Shown here piece after piece: positions 17,993 to 27,265 of a stretch of DNA of 49,231 bases; the stretch's first letter is position 1, and every line of letters begins with the position of its first letter. The stretch lies in contig NZGD01000023.1 in NCBI GenBank assembly GCA_002690925.1, positions 1 to 49,231 of the forward strand, written 5' to 3'. This DNA comes from Rhodopirellula sp. GTDB taxonomy: Bacteria; Planctomycetota; Planctomycetia; Pirellulales; Pirellulaceae. Below the pieces are notes generated by a model that saw only the letters and a list, made by a program, of their open reading frames with translations, was not told the DNA's origin and ran no database searches. The position numbers and the translations under genes were made by a program.

Positions 17993-19336
17993 CTACAGCA
18001 GTTCGTGGATCAGGCTGCCACCATCGAGAACTTTCATTTCAGCACGCTCTCTTGCTCCTATGCCGCACAATTCACTGATGGTGGTTCCGGCCATCAGTGG
18101 GGTGATGGGGCGTGTTACCGGATGTTCAGCCTTGGCGTCACTTTGGCCAATGCAGCGTCCTGGCTGGACCCCCGCCCCTGCCCAGATTGAGAAGTAACAA
18201 TGCTGCCAGTGTTCTCGTGCAGCTCGGTTACTGATCCGTGGCGTTCTGCCAAATTCACCCATGGCAATCACAAGCGTGTCATCCATGAGGCCTCTATCAT
18301 CAAGGTCGTCCAGCAGGGCACTGAAGGCACGGTCAAAAATCGGGCAGTGCCGATCCTGTAAAAGTTCAAAATTGTAAATGTGTGTGTCCCAACCAAAGTC
18401 ACCATTGGGTGTGAATGTTTCGACGTACTCACTCCAGTTGACTTGAACATAGGGAACTTCGGCTTCGACGAGACGTCTGGCCAGTAAACAGCTTTGTCCA
18501 AAGGTTGTTTGTCCGTAGGCATCACGCGTGCTTTCGGATTCCTGCGTGAGATCAAACGCTTGGCGGGCTCCTGGTTTGGTCAGCAAACCGTAAGCAGCTT
18601 GATACGATCGTTTCCAGTCACTGATGCGGACATTGTCAAGTTGCTTTTGCGTTTGATCCAATTGTGAGAGTAGATGCCTGCGATCGGTGATTCGGTTAGG
18701 TGTCATTCCAGGCAGCATTTTCAGGGTCGGGATACCAACTTGTCCCTGTTCACTGCAGCTAACTAGAAACGGGTCGTAAGCTTTACCCAGCGTTCCTCCA
18801 CCATAGCCCTCGATACGTCTTGGGAGGTCGCGTGGAATACCCTGGCCGACGTAGAAAAACGGTGGCAAGGCGTCATGCTGACCACGATGCTTGGCGATGA
18901 TGGAGCCAAAGTTGGGTTGGACAGGTCCTGCATTTTCTTCGTAGCCCGTCAAACCAACCGTGCCGGCACCGGGATGTCCGCCATTGCTGGTTCGCATCGA
19001 ACGGATCACGCTGAACTTATCGCTTCGCGATGCCAGTCGGGGAAGCAGTTCGGTGAATCGCATGCCTGTTGTTTTGGTGGGGATGGTACCGAACGGGCCG
19101 CGGTATTCCATCGGTGCATCGGGTTTGGGGTCGACCATGTCGATATGGCTCGGGCCGCCCCAGAGCCATAGCAGTAGCACCGACTTTGCTTTGGCGCGTC
19201 GGCGAGCTTCTTCTGCTTCAGCAATCGTCGGAATTCCGGCACCGAGAGCGACCGGAATGCTAGCCGCTGTTTTTAGGAATCCACGGCGTCCAACGCCATT
19301 GCAAGTATTTGCTTTGAATTGTCCGAATTCGAGCAT
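17993..19336 (-). CDS. DUF1501 protein, Tat-exported (first gene of minus-strand cassette)
   Basis: 447 residues. The twin-arginine signal GRRGFLKTAASIPVALGAG is at residues 17-35. Hallmarks of DUF1501 are GGPSHIDMVDPKPDAP near residue 60, DTHIYNFELL, MGEFGRTPRIS and REHWQHCYFSIWAGAG. DUF1501 belongs to the alkaline phosphatase/sulfatase-like fold group, with conserved His and Asp residues that could bind metal, but no reaction has been established. The start ATG has AGGA at 19344-19347, 7 nt upstream. It opens the minus-strand cassette and is divergent from the DUF1501 gene starting at 19655. Confidence 0.95.
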   Translation of the reverse strand: MLEFGQFKANTCNGVGRRGFLKTAASIPVALGAGIPTIAEAEEARRRAKAKSVLLLWLWGGPSHIDMVDPKPDAPMEYRGPFGTIPTKTTGMRFTELLPRLASRSDKFSVIRSMRTSNGGHPGAGTVGLTGYEENAGPVQPNFGSIIAKHRGQHDALPPFFYVGQGIPRDLPRRIEGYGGGTLGKAYDPFLVSCSEQGQVGIPTLKMLPGMTPNRITDRRHLLSQLDQTQKQLDNVRISDWKRSYQAAYGLLTKPGARQAFDLTQESESTRDAYGQTTFGQSCLLARRLVEAEVPYVQVNWSEYVETFTPNGDFGWDTHIYNFELLQDRHCPIFDRAFSALLDDLDDRGLMDDTLVIAMGEFGRTPRISNRAAREHWQHCYFSIWAGAGVQPGRCIGQSDAKAEHPVTRPITPLMAGTTISELCGIGARERAEMKVLDGGSLIHELL

Positions 19337-19573
19337 GCATGAGTCCTGGAAAGAGGCTTAGGTGGGTCTGGCTTTGGCGGGGAAGAGTTTGAAAGGCATC
19401 TCCACCCGTCATTGCACCATCACTGACGCCGACTTTCAACACTGAGTCGCGTTGGATGCTGTAAAAAGACGTTTCCGTGCAAAAAACCGGCGTTTGGCGA
19501 AAAAAATAATTCGATTGTCCAAATCTCTTTCCGGACTATTTCACTCAGAGCCAATTTTGCTGGTAAGAGAAGC

Positions 19574-19592
19574 AGGCAGTTCTCAACTGCCT
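19574..19592. promoter_or_regulatory. Perfect inverted repeat in the plus-cassette leader
   Basis: AGGCAGTT and AACTGCCT form a perfect 8-bp stem around the loop CTC. It lies 62 bp before the ATG of the plus-strand DUF1501 gene. It could be an operator or an RNA hairpin in the 5' leader. It has no U-tract. Confidence 0.5.
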
Positions 19593-19624
19593 ACATGCCT
19601 CAAACTTTGCATAAACGGAGAGGA

Positions 19625-19645
19625 ATGTTGCATCTGGCCGTCTGA
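19625..19645 (+). other. Possible six-residue leader frame before plus-strand DUF1501
   Basis: A strong site (GGAGAGG, 19617-19623) precedes ATG 19625. The frame MLHLAV ends at TGA 19643-19645. It is in phase with the DUF1501 gene, whose ATG follows 9 nt later without its own strong ribosome site. Re-initiation after this leader is possible; chance is the alternative. Confidence 0.35.
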
Positions 19646-19654
19646 GAGTTGACA

Positions 19655-21091
19655 ATGAAGAACCCGCACTTTCTGCTTCCAACCTCTTCATCCCCGCCAC
19701 CGAGTCCCGCGATGTTACCCAGGTACGCGTTCAATCGAAGAGGCCTTCTTCACGCGACCGCTGCTGGTGTTGTCGGGGCGTCGCTGCCGGTCGAAAGCGG
19801 TGTTTTGCTCGGTGATACACAACAACAGACTCACGGGCAGGCGAAATCTGTGTTGCACGTGCATCTCAGTGGCGGAGCCAGTCAATTGGACATGCTTGAT
19901 CCCAAGCCGGATGCGCCCGCTGAGGTTCGCGGGGAATTCAAACCGATTGCCACGGCTGTGCCGGGTATCGCTGTTTGTGAACATCTTCCGGGGCTGGCCA
20001 AGCAGATGCAGCGGGGGGCAATCGTCAGAACGCTTGCACATCGAGAGCATAATCATTTGTTAGCGACCCACGTTGCTTTGACCGGACGTCCTACACCTAT
20101 TCCACGTGGTGGTACTGATCAGGATCGAGTTGAGTCGCGAAATGATTTTCCGAATTTCGCTGCTGCTCTCGATTTTATTCGTCCGCGAACCGACGGTATT
20201 CCCACCGCGGTGTCGTTACCCAATTACTTTATTGAGGGGCCTCTGACATGGCCGGGGCAGCATGCCGGATTCTTGGGAGCGAAGTATGATCCGTGGCAGA
20301 TCAATGGTAATCCCAATGATGATGCGTTTCGGATGCAGGCTCTGAGTATGCGTGAGGGTATCACGCAACAGCGATTGCAAACGCGCCGACAATTGTTGGA
20401 ACAGTTGCAGCACCAACGCGTCGGCGCGCTCCGAGGTGGTGTCGGCTCGTTCCGACAACAACAGGAAATCGCCATCAATCTGTTAACGTCAGGAAAGGTG
20501 GTCACAGCGTTTGAGATAGCTGAGGAATCTACTGCAACACGTGATCGTTACGGACGAAATCAGTTTGGCCAAAGTCTATTATTGGCACGTCGACTGATCG
20601 AGGCTGGTGTTCCGGTAGTGCAGGCGGCCATGGGAATTGTGCAAACATGGGACACTCATACAGACAATTGGGGCAAGCTGAAAAACAAGTTGCTGCCACA
20701 ATTGGACCAGGGTTTGTCAGCGTTAATGGATGACTTGGAATCGTCTGGTTTGTTAGACCAAACGCTTGTCGTGGTGATGGGTGAGTTTGGCCGCACGCCC
20801 AAAGTTTCCACATTGCCGGGCCAGACCTTGCCTGGACGCGATCACTGGGCACACACTTACTCTGGCTTGTTCGCGGGAGCGGGAGTCAGGGGGGGGCAGA
20901 CGGTTGGTAAAACTGATTCGCAGGCAGCTTATCCCATCACTCGGTCGTATTCTCCAGCCGATTGCTTGACCACAGCTTTTCATTCTCTGGGTGTTGAAAG
21001 CGAAACGCAAATCATGGATCCACTGAACCGTCCTCATCAATTGTGCAACGGTCAGGTGATCCATCCTCTGTTTACGGGGGGAGACGAATGA
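19655..21091 (+). CDS. DUF1501 protein, Tat-exported (plus-strand cassette, copy 1)
   Basis: 478 residues from ATG 19655. A TTG two codons upstream is also open. The twin-arginine segment FNRRGLLHATAAGVVGA begins about residue 26. DUF1501 hallmarks are HLSGGASQLDMLDPKPDAP, MGEFGRTPKVST and GRDHWAHTYSGLFAGAG. The conserved His of GG-x-SH in the paralogue at 17993-19336 is Gln here (GGASQ), a variant also found in this family. The TGA overlaps the ATG of the next DUF1501 gene (ATGA at 21088-21091), so the two are coupled. The biochemical role is unknown. Confidence 0.94.
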   Translation: MKNPHFLLPTSSSPPPSPAMLPRYAFNRRGLLHATAAGVVGASLPVESGVLLGDTQQQTHGQAKSVLHVHLSGGASQLDMLDPKPDAPAEVRGEFKPIATAVPGIAVCEHLPGLAKQMQRGAIVRTLAHREHNHLLATHVALTGRPTPIPRGGTDQDRVESRNDFPNFAAALDFIRPRTDGIPTAVSLPNYFIEGPLTWPGQHAGFLGAKYDPWQINGNPNDDAFRMQALSMREGITQQRLQTRRQLLEQLQHQRVGALRGGVGSFRQQQEIAINLLTSGKVVTAFEIAEESTATRDRYGRNQFGQSLLLARRLIEAGVPVVQAAMGIVQTWDTHTDNWGKLKNKLLPQLDQGLSALMDDLESSGLLDQTLVVVMGEFGRTPKVSTLPGQTLPGRDHWAHTYSGLFAGAGVRGGQTVGKTDSQAAYPITRSYSPADCLTTAFHSLGVESETQIMDPLNRPHQLCNGQVIHPLFTGGDE

Positions 21092-22563
21092 AAAATCGAC
21101 AGTCGCGACACCGTGTTTTCGAGGGAAGTTGCATTCATCCCCGTTTGGCTCGCCGCGAGGCTTTGCAAATTGGGTCCATTGGTCTCTTGGGAATGGGCGT
21201 GAATCACTTGACTGGTTTGCGTCAGACTGTGGCTGCCGACGGCAGTCCTCCTTCCGGCAAAGCAAAATCGTGCATCTTTATTTTTCTGTCGGGTGGTCTG
21301 GCGCAGCATGAAAGCTTTGACATGAAGCCGAATGCTCCTGATACCATTCGCGGCGAGTTCAAGCCCATCTCGACTAAAACACCTGGGCTCCAGATTTGCG
21401 AACACTTGCCACGGCTGGCAGAACGCAGTGAACAGTGGGCCTTGTGCCGCTCGTTGACCCATGGATCCAATGAACATTCGGCTGGTCATCACATGATTTT
21501 GACGGGCCATTCCAAGTTGCCGCCGGGTTTCAAACCAAATGAACCCAGTCGAACCGATCGACCTTCCATTGCTGCAATTGCTGGACGCGTTACAAAATCC
21601 GTCAATAACCTGCCGCCAGCAGTCGTGTTGCCCGAAAGACTGGTTCATAATTCGGGGCGAGTGATTCCCGGGCAGGACTCAGGTGAAATGGGAGCTCAGT
21701 ATGACCCCTGGATGATTGATGCCTCTCCCTTTCATGCGAAATCTTATGGTGCTTTCCCAACGCACGATTTTGACCATCAGGAGCGAGGAGGATCCGACAA
21801 GCGTGTCTTTCAGGCACCCCAGTTGAGTTTGCCGCATGGTCTTGGAATGAAGGAGGTCAATGGCCGTTTGCAACTTCTGGAAACGCTGCAGCATCAGCGA
21901 AACCATCTCGGCAGACACGCTGAAACGACACAATTTGATCGATTGCGACAGGGAGCGATTGATCTGCTGACTGACTCGTCAGTGCACCATGCCCTCGATG
22001 TGACCAATGCTGAACCCAAGACGTTAGAACGGTATGGCGCTAACTCATTTGGTTGGTCGCTGTTGATGGCCCGACGCCTGATATCAACAGGTGTAAACCT
22101 CGTGCAGGTGAACCTAGGTAATGATGAGACATGGGATACACACGGCAATGCGTTTCCACATCTAAAAAACAACCTTCTGCCACCAACTGACAAGGCTCTT
22201 TCAGCTTTGTTGGATGACCTTCAAGCGACGGGGGAGTTAGACGAAACCTTGATCGTGATGGCAAGTGAATTTGGGCGGACGCCCCAAATCAGCTTGTTAG
22301 AAAAACACTATGACTTGCCGGGTCGTGATCACTGGGGAGCAGTGCAGTCTGTCTGGTTCGCAGGGGGTGGTGTTCGTGGCGGCAATGTGATTGGTGCGTC
22401 CGATGAACAGGGTGGCTATCCAAGCGAGGAACCAGTCACTCCCGAAAATTTTGCGGCCACGATTTATCGTGCACTCGGTATTCCATCGACGGCAGTCTGG
22501 CGTGATGCTGCCGAACGGCCTCACCAGATCTATCACGGGCAGCCCATTTCCGGCCTGCTTTGA
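21088..22563 (+). CDS. DUF1501 protein (plus-strand cassette, copy 2)
   Basis: 491 residues from ATG 21088, which has GGGGGGAG 5 nt upstream and overlaps the previous stop. The frame is open up to a GTG at 21043, which I reject because of this overlap and ribosome site. Residues 20-45 hold a twin-arginine-like signal (ARREALQIGSIGLLGMG). DUF1501 blocks are FLSGGLAQHESFDMKPNAP, ASEFGRTPQIS and GRDHWGAVQSVWFAGGG. Against paralogues with GGxSHxD, this protein reads GGLAQHE, so both the His and the Asp positions differ. It pairs with copy 1 and precedes the large fused haem protein by 55 bp. Confidence 0.94.
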   Translation: MKNRQSRHRVFEGSCIHPRLARREALQIGSIGLLGMGVNHLTGLRQTVAADGSPPSGKAKSCIFIFLSGGLAQHESFDMKPNAPDTIRGEFKPISTKTPGLQICEHLPRLAERSEQWALCRSLTHGSNEHSAGHHMILTGHSKLPPGFKPNEPSRTDRPSIAAIAGRVTKSVNNLPPAVVLPERLVHNSGRVIPGQDSGEMGAQYDPWMIDASPFHAKSYGAFPTHDFDHQERGGSDKRVFQAPQLSLPHGLGMKEVNGRLQLLETLQHQRNHLGRHAETTQFDRLRQGAIDLLTDSSVHHALDVTNAEPKTLERYGANSFGWSLLMARRLISTGVNLVQVNLGNDETWDTHGNAFPHLKNNLLPPTDKALSALLDDLQATGELDETLIVMASEFGRTPQISLLEKHYDLPGRDHWGAVQSVWFAGGGVRGGNVIGASDEQGGYPSEEPVTPENFAATIYRALGIPSTAVWRDAAERPHQIYHGQPISGLL

Positions 22564-22618
22564 TCCGTCAGTTCTTACGTTCATGCACCTGTCACTCGAA
22601 CACGCCCCGTTCACGACG

Positions 22619-25600
22619 ATGAACTATCAAACCATGAAATTAACCTTATCTGATTCGTGCCAAATGCGTTTTGTTTCCGGTATCTGGGTGCTTCTGCTAT
22701 GCCTGGGCGGTGGGCCTGTGCTGGCGCAATCGATCACTGCCATTATGCCGCGATCGGTCAAGCCCGGGAGCACTACCCAGTTAACTGTTGTCGGTAAGGG
22801 ATTCGACTCCACTCTGCGGTTTCTTACTCGCGGCGGTTCGCAAATTAGCATCGACTCAGTCGAGCCGGAGAAAGCAGTCATTCAACTTACGGTACCAGCG
22901 GAAACATCCTTGGGACCGATCGGCCTGTGGGCAGCGACCAAGTCGGGGCCTATCGCTCCGGCTATTGTTCTGGTCGATGACTTGAGCGTGGTTTCGGACG
23001 ACGGTAAGAATCATTCACTCTCTACCGCGCAGAAAATTCCCTCGCAGATTGCGATTGATGGCATGAGTGATGGGGCATCGTTGGACTATTACCAAATCCA
23101 TGTTGATCAAAATCAATGGATTACTGTGGAGGCGCTCACGCAATGCATCGCTTCAACAATGGATCCAGCTATTCGGCTACTTACCACTGATGGCAGCCCA
23201 ATATTGGTGGCAGATGATGACGGCGTTGGGGCGGAGTGTCGCTTTCGGCATCAATTTGCAGTAGCCGGCGACTATGTCCTAGAAATCAAAGATAGTGGAT
23301 ATGCCGCAGGTGGAAGTTATCACCTTAGGATTGGAGATTTTCCTTTGGTCAGTCATTGTTTTCCACTCGCAGTCAAACGCGGTGAGGCAGCCAATGTGAA
23401 GGTGGCGACGCTGGGCAGTCAGCATCCATCGCAGCGTGAAATTCCAGTGCAGAACACTGTCTTGAAAGATGGGGGAAACCTCTCTTTCCACTTCCAGGAT
23501 GGGCAAGTTTCCGCTTGGCAGTCGATTCATGTCAGTTCGTCCCCACAACACGTTGAAGGCGAAGGCGAAGGGCTGGCGCCTTTGGCCTACCCCATCGACA
23601 TCAATGGAACATTAGCCGTACCGGGTGAGCAGGACGAATATGTGATCGCAGGAATCAAGGGCGAGACGGTGCGGTTTCGTTCGAGAACTCGTAGCCTGGG
23701 GTCAACCGCATTACTGAAAATGCAATTAGTAAATGATCCCGGGGAAGTGGTTGCCGAGTCAAAGGTCACTGATGCAGATGAATGGAGCTTTGACTACAAA
23801 TTTGCGTCCAGCGGGGCCTATCGTTTGAGGGCCACGGATCTGTTGAGCCGTGGAGGTGAAGGCTTTGGTTACTTGGTCGAAGTCTTGCCTTCAGGACGGG
23901 TTGAACTGGGATTCAAGCCTGATGCAAAGACCCGAGAAGAATTCATAATTGAGCTTGAACACGGAGCTTGTGTGCTGGATTTGCAAGTCGAACGTTTTGG
24001 TTATGACGGTGAAATTGAACTTGCATTCTCGAGGCCTGTGCAAGGGTTGCGGATTTTGAATCCACGCGTACCAGCCAAGACGAAGGCCGTAAAAATCTAC
24101 TTGCTGGCGGATGAAACTTGGAACGCTGAAAGTTCATCGCTGGTTGAATTGGTTGGGAAAGTGCCAGGGAAGCTGCCGCTTGAGGTGTCAGTCAATAGCC
24201 TTGCACTGCATCGTGCCAAACGCCCGCATGTTCCCTTTCCAGGTACTTGGCAAGACGGCACTGTCTTGCTGAGTGCTGCTGCTTTGGGAGATGATTATTA
24301 TTCGCTCGCACCCGAGGCAGCTTTGGAATTGGCTCGACAGCAAACGAGTCATCAGGCGAAATTGGTGTTGAAACGAACGAATGAAAAATTCAAATCAGAT
24401 CTCACGCTTCTTACAGATCAGTCCAATCGGCAATGGAACATCGCTGCCAAGGCCGACAAAGACAATTACACCCTCACTGTGTCTCGCCTGAATCCCAAGG
24501 ATGAGCCGTCGTTCCTATCATTTCTGGCTTATTCTGAATTCAATGGTCGGGGACGCAGCATTGAAAAAAAACTGCCCATTGAGTGGATCGATCCGGTGAA
24601 AGTGAGTGTGGCGGCGTCGGAGCCACTGATCGCGGGGAAAACGCATTCTCTCTCACTGAAGGTGGAGCGTCAGGGAAACGATCCCCAGCCAGTTGAGGTG
24701 GCCTTCAAGTCACTTCCGAAAGGATGGACTGTTGGGGAATCAATTACCGTAGCGGCGGATCAGGATGCTGCAGTATTCAGCTTGACTCTGCCACCGGACA
24801 ATACTGCGGAGGAGAGTGCTGTCAGTGTTGAGGTCGTTAGTCAGTATCAAGGACAACCGCTCGCATTTGTTGCTGATTTATCTTCATTGCCGATTGCGAG
24901 GATGCCTGAAAGTATTCAAGTGCATCCAGGTGAAATTGAGCTGACAGGAAAATCATCCAGACGCCAATTGGTAGTGACTGGCTACGATGCTAAGCAGGTG
25001 CCGCAGGACTGGACACGTGAGGCCGTGTTCCGTTGTCGTGATGAAAGTGTTGCCGAAGTTCGCGAGGGGGTGATTTATCCAAAGGTCGATGGTGTTACGG
25101 AGTTAGTCGTGCAGGTTGGATCGCTGCAGGTCAACGTGCCAGTTCGCGTCACAGCTGCGGAAAAACATCGCAATATTGCTTTTGAGTCTGAGGTTCTTGT
25201 GGCACTTTCAAAACAGGGGTGTAACTCAGGGGCCTGTCATGGTTCACCTAGCGGGAAGGGAATGTTTCGCCTTTCACTGAGGGGATTTGATCAAGAGCTG
25301 GATCTTCTCACGCTAATGCGTGAGGACTTTGGGCGACGCGTCAACCGAATCCAGCCTGAGCAAAGTTTACTGTTGCAGAAACCACTGATGAAAGTGAGCC
25401 ATGGGGGGGGCAAGCAACTGCAACCTGAGGACCCGGCTTATCACATTCTTCATGATTGGATTGCCGAGGGAGCCCAGGCTGACCCCCCTGAAACACCTCG
25501 CTGTGTACGTTTGGAAGTTTATCCTGCGCAAAAGAGAATCATGACGCTCGAGCAGGGAAGGCAACAGTTGTCAGTGCTTGCTCATTTTTCAGATGGAACT

Positions 25601-27265
25601 TCACGGGATGTGACGGACCTCGTGGTTTATGAAAGCTCTGACCAAACTGTGGCAACGGTTGACGAATCCGGTTGGGTCGAGGCTGGAGCACAAGGGGAGG
25701 CAGTTGTTTTGGTTCGTTTCCTTGAGCATATCGAAGCTGTTCCCTTCATGTTTGTCCAACATAAGCCCAGCTTCCGGTGGGTATCTTCCCCAGAAGCAAA
25801 TTACATTGACGAACTCGTTCATGCAAAGCTGAAACAGATTCAATACCTGCCGTCGAAAACGTGCAGTGATTCTGAGTTTCTAAGGCGTGTTTATCTGGAT
25901 GTGATCGGTATTCTTCCTACAGTTCAGCAGAGCAAGGAGTTTCTTGCAGATGCCTCTGAGGGTAAACGCGCCGTGCTGGTCGATCGACTGCTGGAGCGTG
26001 AAGAGTACGCAAAGTTCTGGGCTTTGAAGTGGGGTGACCTTCTCAAGATGACTAGTCAGTTGGTTGGGAAAGAGGGGGTTCATAAATATCACCGCTGGGT
26101 TGAAGAAGCGTTTCGGACGAATATGCCTTATGACGAATTTGCCAGGCAACTGCTGTCTGCTGATGGTTCAACCTTGTCCAATCCGCCCGCGAACTTTTAT
26201 CGCACCGCAACCAGCATGAATGATTGCGTGGAAACCGTTTCCCAAGTTTTTCTGGGAGCCCGCTTGCAATGTGCCAAGTGTCACAATCATCCTTTCGAAC
26301 GCTGGACCCAGGATAACTACTATGGGTTAGGAGCTTTCTTTCAGAGGGTTCAAAGACGAAAAACGCAACGTCCGGGCGAATTGTTTGTTTGGGCAGCAGC
26401 TAGCGGCGAGGTAATTCAACCTCGAACGGGGCAGCAGATGAAGCCTTGGGTACCTGTTGATGGGACGTTGGAATCCCTCGTTCAGGGAGATCGTCGTGAT
26501 GCTTTTGTGAGCTGGCTTGTGAACGTTGAAAACCCGTATTTCGCAAAGATTGAAGCGAACCGGATTTGGAGTGAGTGTTTTTCTCGAGGAATCGTGGAAC
26601 CGATCGATGACTTTCGTGAATCCAACCCGCCCTCCAATGGCCCGTTGCTGGATGCTTTGGCGAGAGATTTTGCACAGAACGGATTTGATCGAAAGTACTT
26701 GCTGAGGAAAATTCTCAACAGTCGGACCTACCAAGCCAGTTATCTTGCGAATGATTCAAATCGTGATGATCAAGTCTATTTCTCCCATCAGTTACCGCGT
26801 TTGATGAGTGCCGAGCAGTTGCTTGATGCGATCAATCATGCAACGGGACTGGAGGAGAAATTTACCAATTTACCAGCGGGTACGAAGGCCACTCATCTGC
26901 CCGCCCCTGATTTGGTCAAACTTGATTTCCTGAAAGTCTTTGGTCAACCAGAACGCAGCACTGTGTGTGCTTGCGAACGCGCCAGTGATTCCAACCTCGG
27001 TATGGCCATTGAATTATTCAATGGCTCGACCATTCATAAAAAGTTGCAACAAGAATCAAATCGATTTCGTGCCGCTCTGAAGAGTGAGGTCCCATTGCCC
27101 GAAATCCTTGACCACTTGTACTTGGCAGCTGTTTGTCGCTTGCCAACAGAATATGAGCGGAATGCTGCGATCGAACATTGCAGGAAGCGTGAAGCACCTG
27201 CTGATGGACTTGCAGATGTTTGTTGGGCTCTGTTGAACACCGATGAGTTTATTTTTCAGCACTGA
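22619..27265 (+). CDS. Exported PPC-DUF1549/DUF1553 fused haem protein (plus-strand cassette)
   Basis: 1548 residues from ATG 22619. The frame is open back to 22391 inside the previous gene, and ATGs at 22583, 22634 and 22664 are alternatives; none has a clear ribosome site. The signal peptide (WVLLLCLGGGPVLAQ) is cut near residue 37. An IPT-like domain (about 38-120) and two PPC-like sandwiches (about 130-255 and 330-430) follow, then further beta domains to about 755 and an Ig-like domain (about 760-845). The C868-x4-C873-H874 motif is in GCNSGACHG. A second Ig-like domain lies at about 960-1045, DUF1549 from about 1059 with C1218-A-K-C-H, and DUF1553 from about 1303 to the end. It joins in one chain what 15348-17075 and 12847-15351 encode separately. 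Redox function is inferred from the haem motifs; the substrate is unknown. Confidence 0.93.
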   Translation: MNYQTMKLTLSDSCQMRFVSGIWVLLLCLGGGPVLAQSITAIMPRSVKPGSTTQLTVVGKGFDSTLRFLTRGGSQISIDSVEPEKAVIQLTVPAETSLGPIGLWAATKSGPIAPAIVLVDDLSVVSDDGKNHSLSTAQKIPSQIAIDGMSDGASLDYYQIHVDQNQWITVEALTQCIASTMDPAIRLLTTDGSPILVADDDGVGAECRFRHQFAVAGDYVLEIKDSGYAAGGSYHLRIGDFPLVSHCFPLAVKRGEAANVKVATLGSQHPSQREIPVQNTVLKDGGNLSFHFQDGQVSAWQSIHVSSSPQHVEGEGEGLAPLAYPIDINGTLAVPGEQDEYVIAGIKGETVRFRSRTRSLGSTALLKMQLVNDPGEVVAESKVTDADEWSFDYKFASSGAYRLRATDLLSRGGEGFGYLVEVLPSGRVELGFKPDAKTREEFIIELEHGACVLDLQVERFGYDGEIELAFSRPVQGLRILNPRVPAKTKAVKIYLLADETWNAESSSLVELVGKVPGKLPLEVSVNSLALHRAKRPHVPFPGTWQDGTVLLSAAALGDDYYSLAPEAALELARQQTSHQAKLVLKRTNEKFKSDLTLLTDQSNRQWNIAAKADKDNYTLTVSRLNPKDEPSFLSFLAYSEFNGRGRSIEKKLPIEWIDPVKVSVAASEPLIAGKTHSLSLKVERQGNDPQPVEVAFKSLPKGWTVGESITVAADQDAAVFSLTLPPDNTAEESAVSVEVVSQYQGQPLAFVADLSSLPIARMPESIQVHPGEIELTGKSSRRQLVVTGYDAKQVPQDWTREAVFRCRDESVAEVREGVIYPKVDGVTELVVQVGSLQVNVPVRVTAAEKHRNIAFESEVLVALSKQGCNSGACHGSPSGKGMFRLSLRGFDQELDLLTLMREDFGRRVNRIQPEQSLLLQKPLMKVSHGGGKQLQPEDPAYHILHDWIAEGAQADPPETPRCVRLEVYPAQKRIMTLEQGRQQLSVLAHFSDGTSRDVTDLVVYESSDQTVATVDESGWVEAGAQGEAVVLVRFLEHIEAVPFMFVQHKPSFRWVSSPEANYIDELVHAKLKQIQYLPSKTCSDSEFLRRVYLDVIGILPTVQQSKEFLADASEGKRAVLVDRLLEREEYAKFWALKWGDLLKMTSQLVGKEGVHKYHRWVEEAFRTNMPYDEFARQLLSADGSTLSNPPANFYRTATSMNDCVETVSQVFLGARLQCAKCHNHPFERWTQDNYYGLGAFFQRVQRRKTQRPGELFVWAAASGEVIQPRTGQQMKPWVPVDGTLESLVQGDRRDAFVSWLVNVENPYFAKIEANRIWSECFSRGIVEPIDDFRESNPPSNGPLLDALARDFAQNGFDRKYLLRKILNSRTYQASYLANDSNRDDQVYFSHQLPRLMSAEQLLDAINHATGLEEKFTNLPAGTKATHLPAPDLVKLDFLKVFGQPERSTVCACERASDSNLGMAIELFNGSTIHKKLQQESNRFRAALKSEVPLPEILDHLYLAAVCRLPTEYERNAAIEHCRKREAPADGLADVCWALLNTDEFIFQH

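Larger units (their letters stand above)
19337..19654. promoter_or_regulatory. Divergent promoter region between two paralogous cassettes
   Basis: This 318-bp stretch separates two outward-reading operon-like cassettes and must hold the promoters of both. It contains an A-rich stretch (19500-19512), a hairpin at 19574-19592 and a short leader frame at 19625-19645. TTGTCC (19515-19520) and TATTTC (19537-19542) sit 16 bp apart and could be a plus-strand -35/-10 pair, but the match is poor. Confidence 0.5.

Noticed and set aside
21052..21648. 198-codon minus-strand frame
   Set aside because: It is entirely antisense to well-supported DUF1501 genes and has no family motif.
22391..22618. N-terminal extension of the fused haem protein
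   Set aside because: It lies largely inside the previous DUF1501 gene, and a signal peptide begins only after it.
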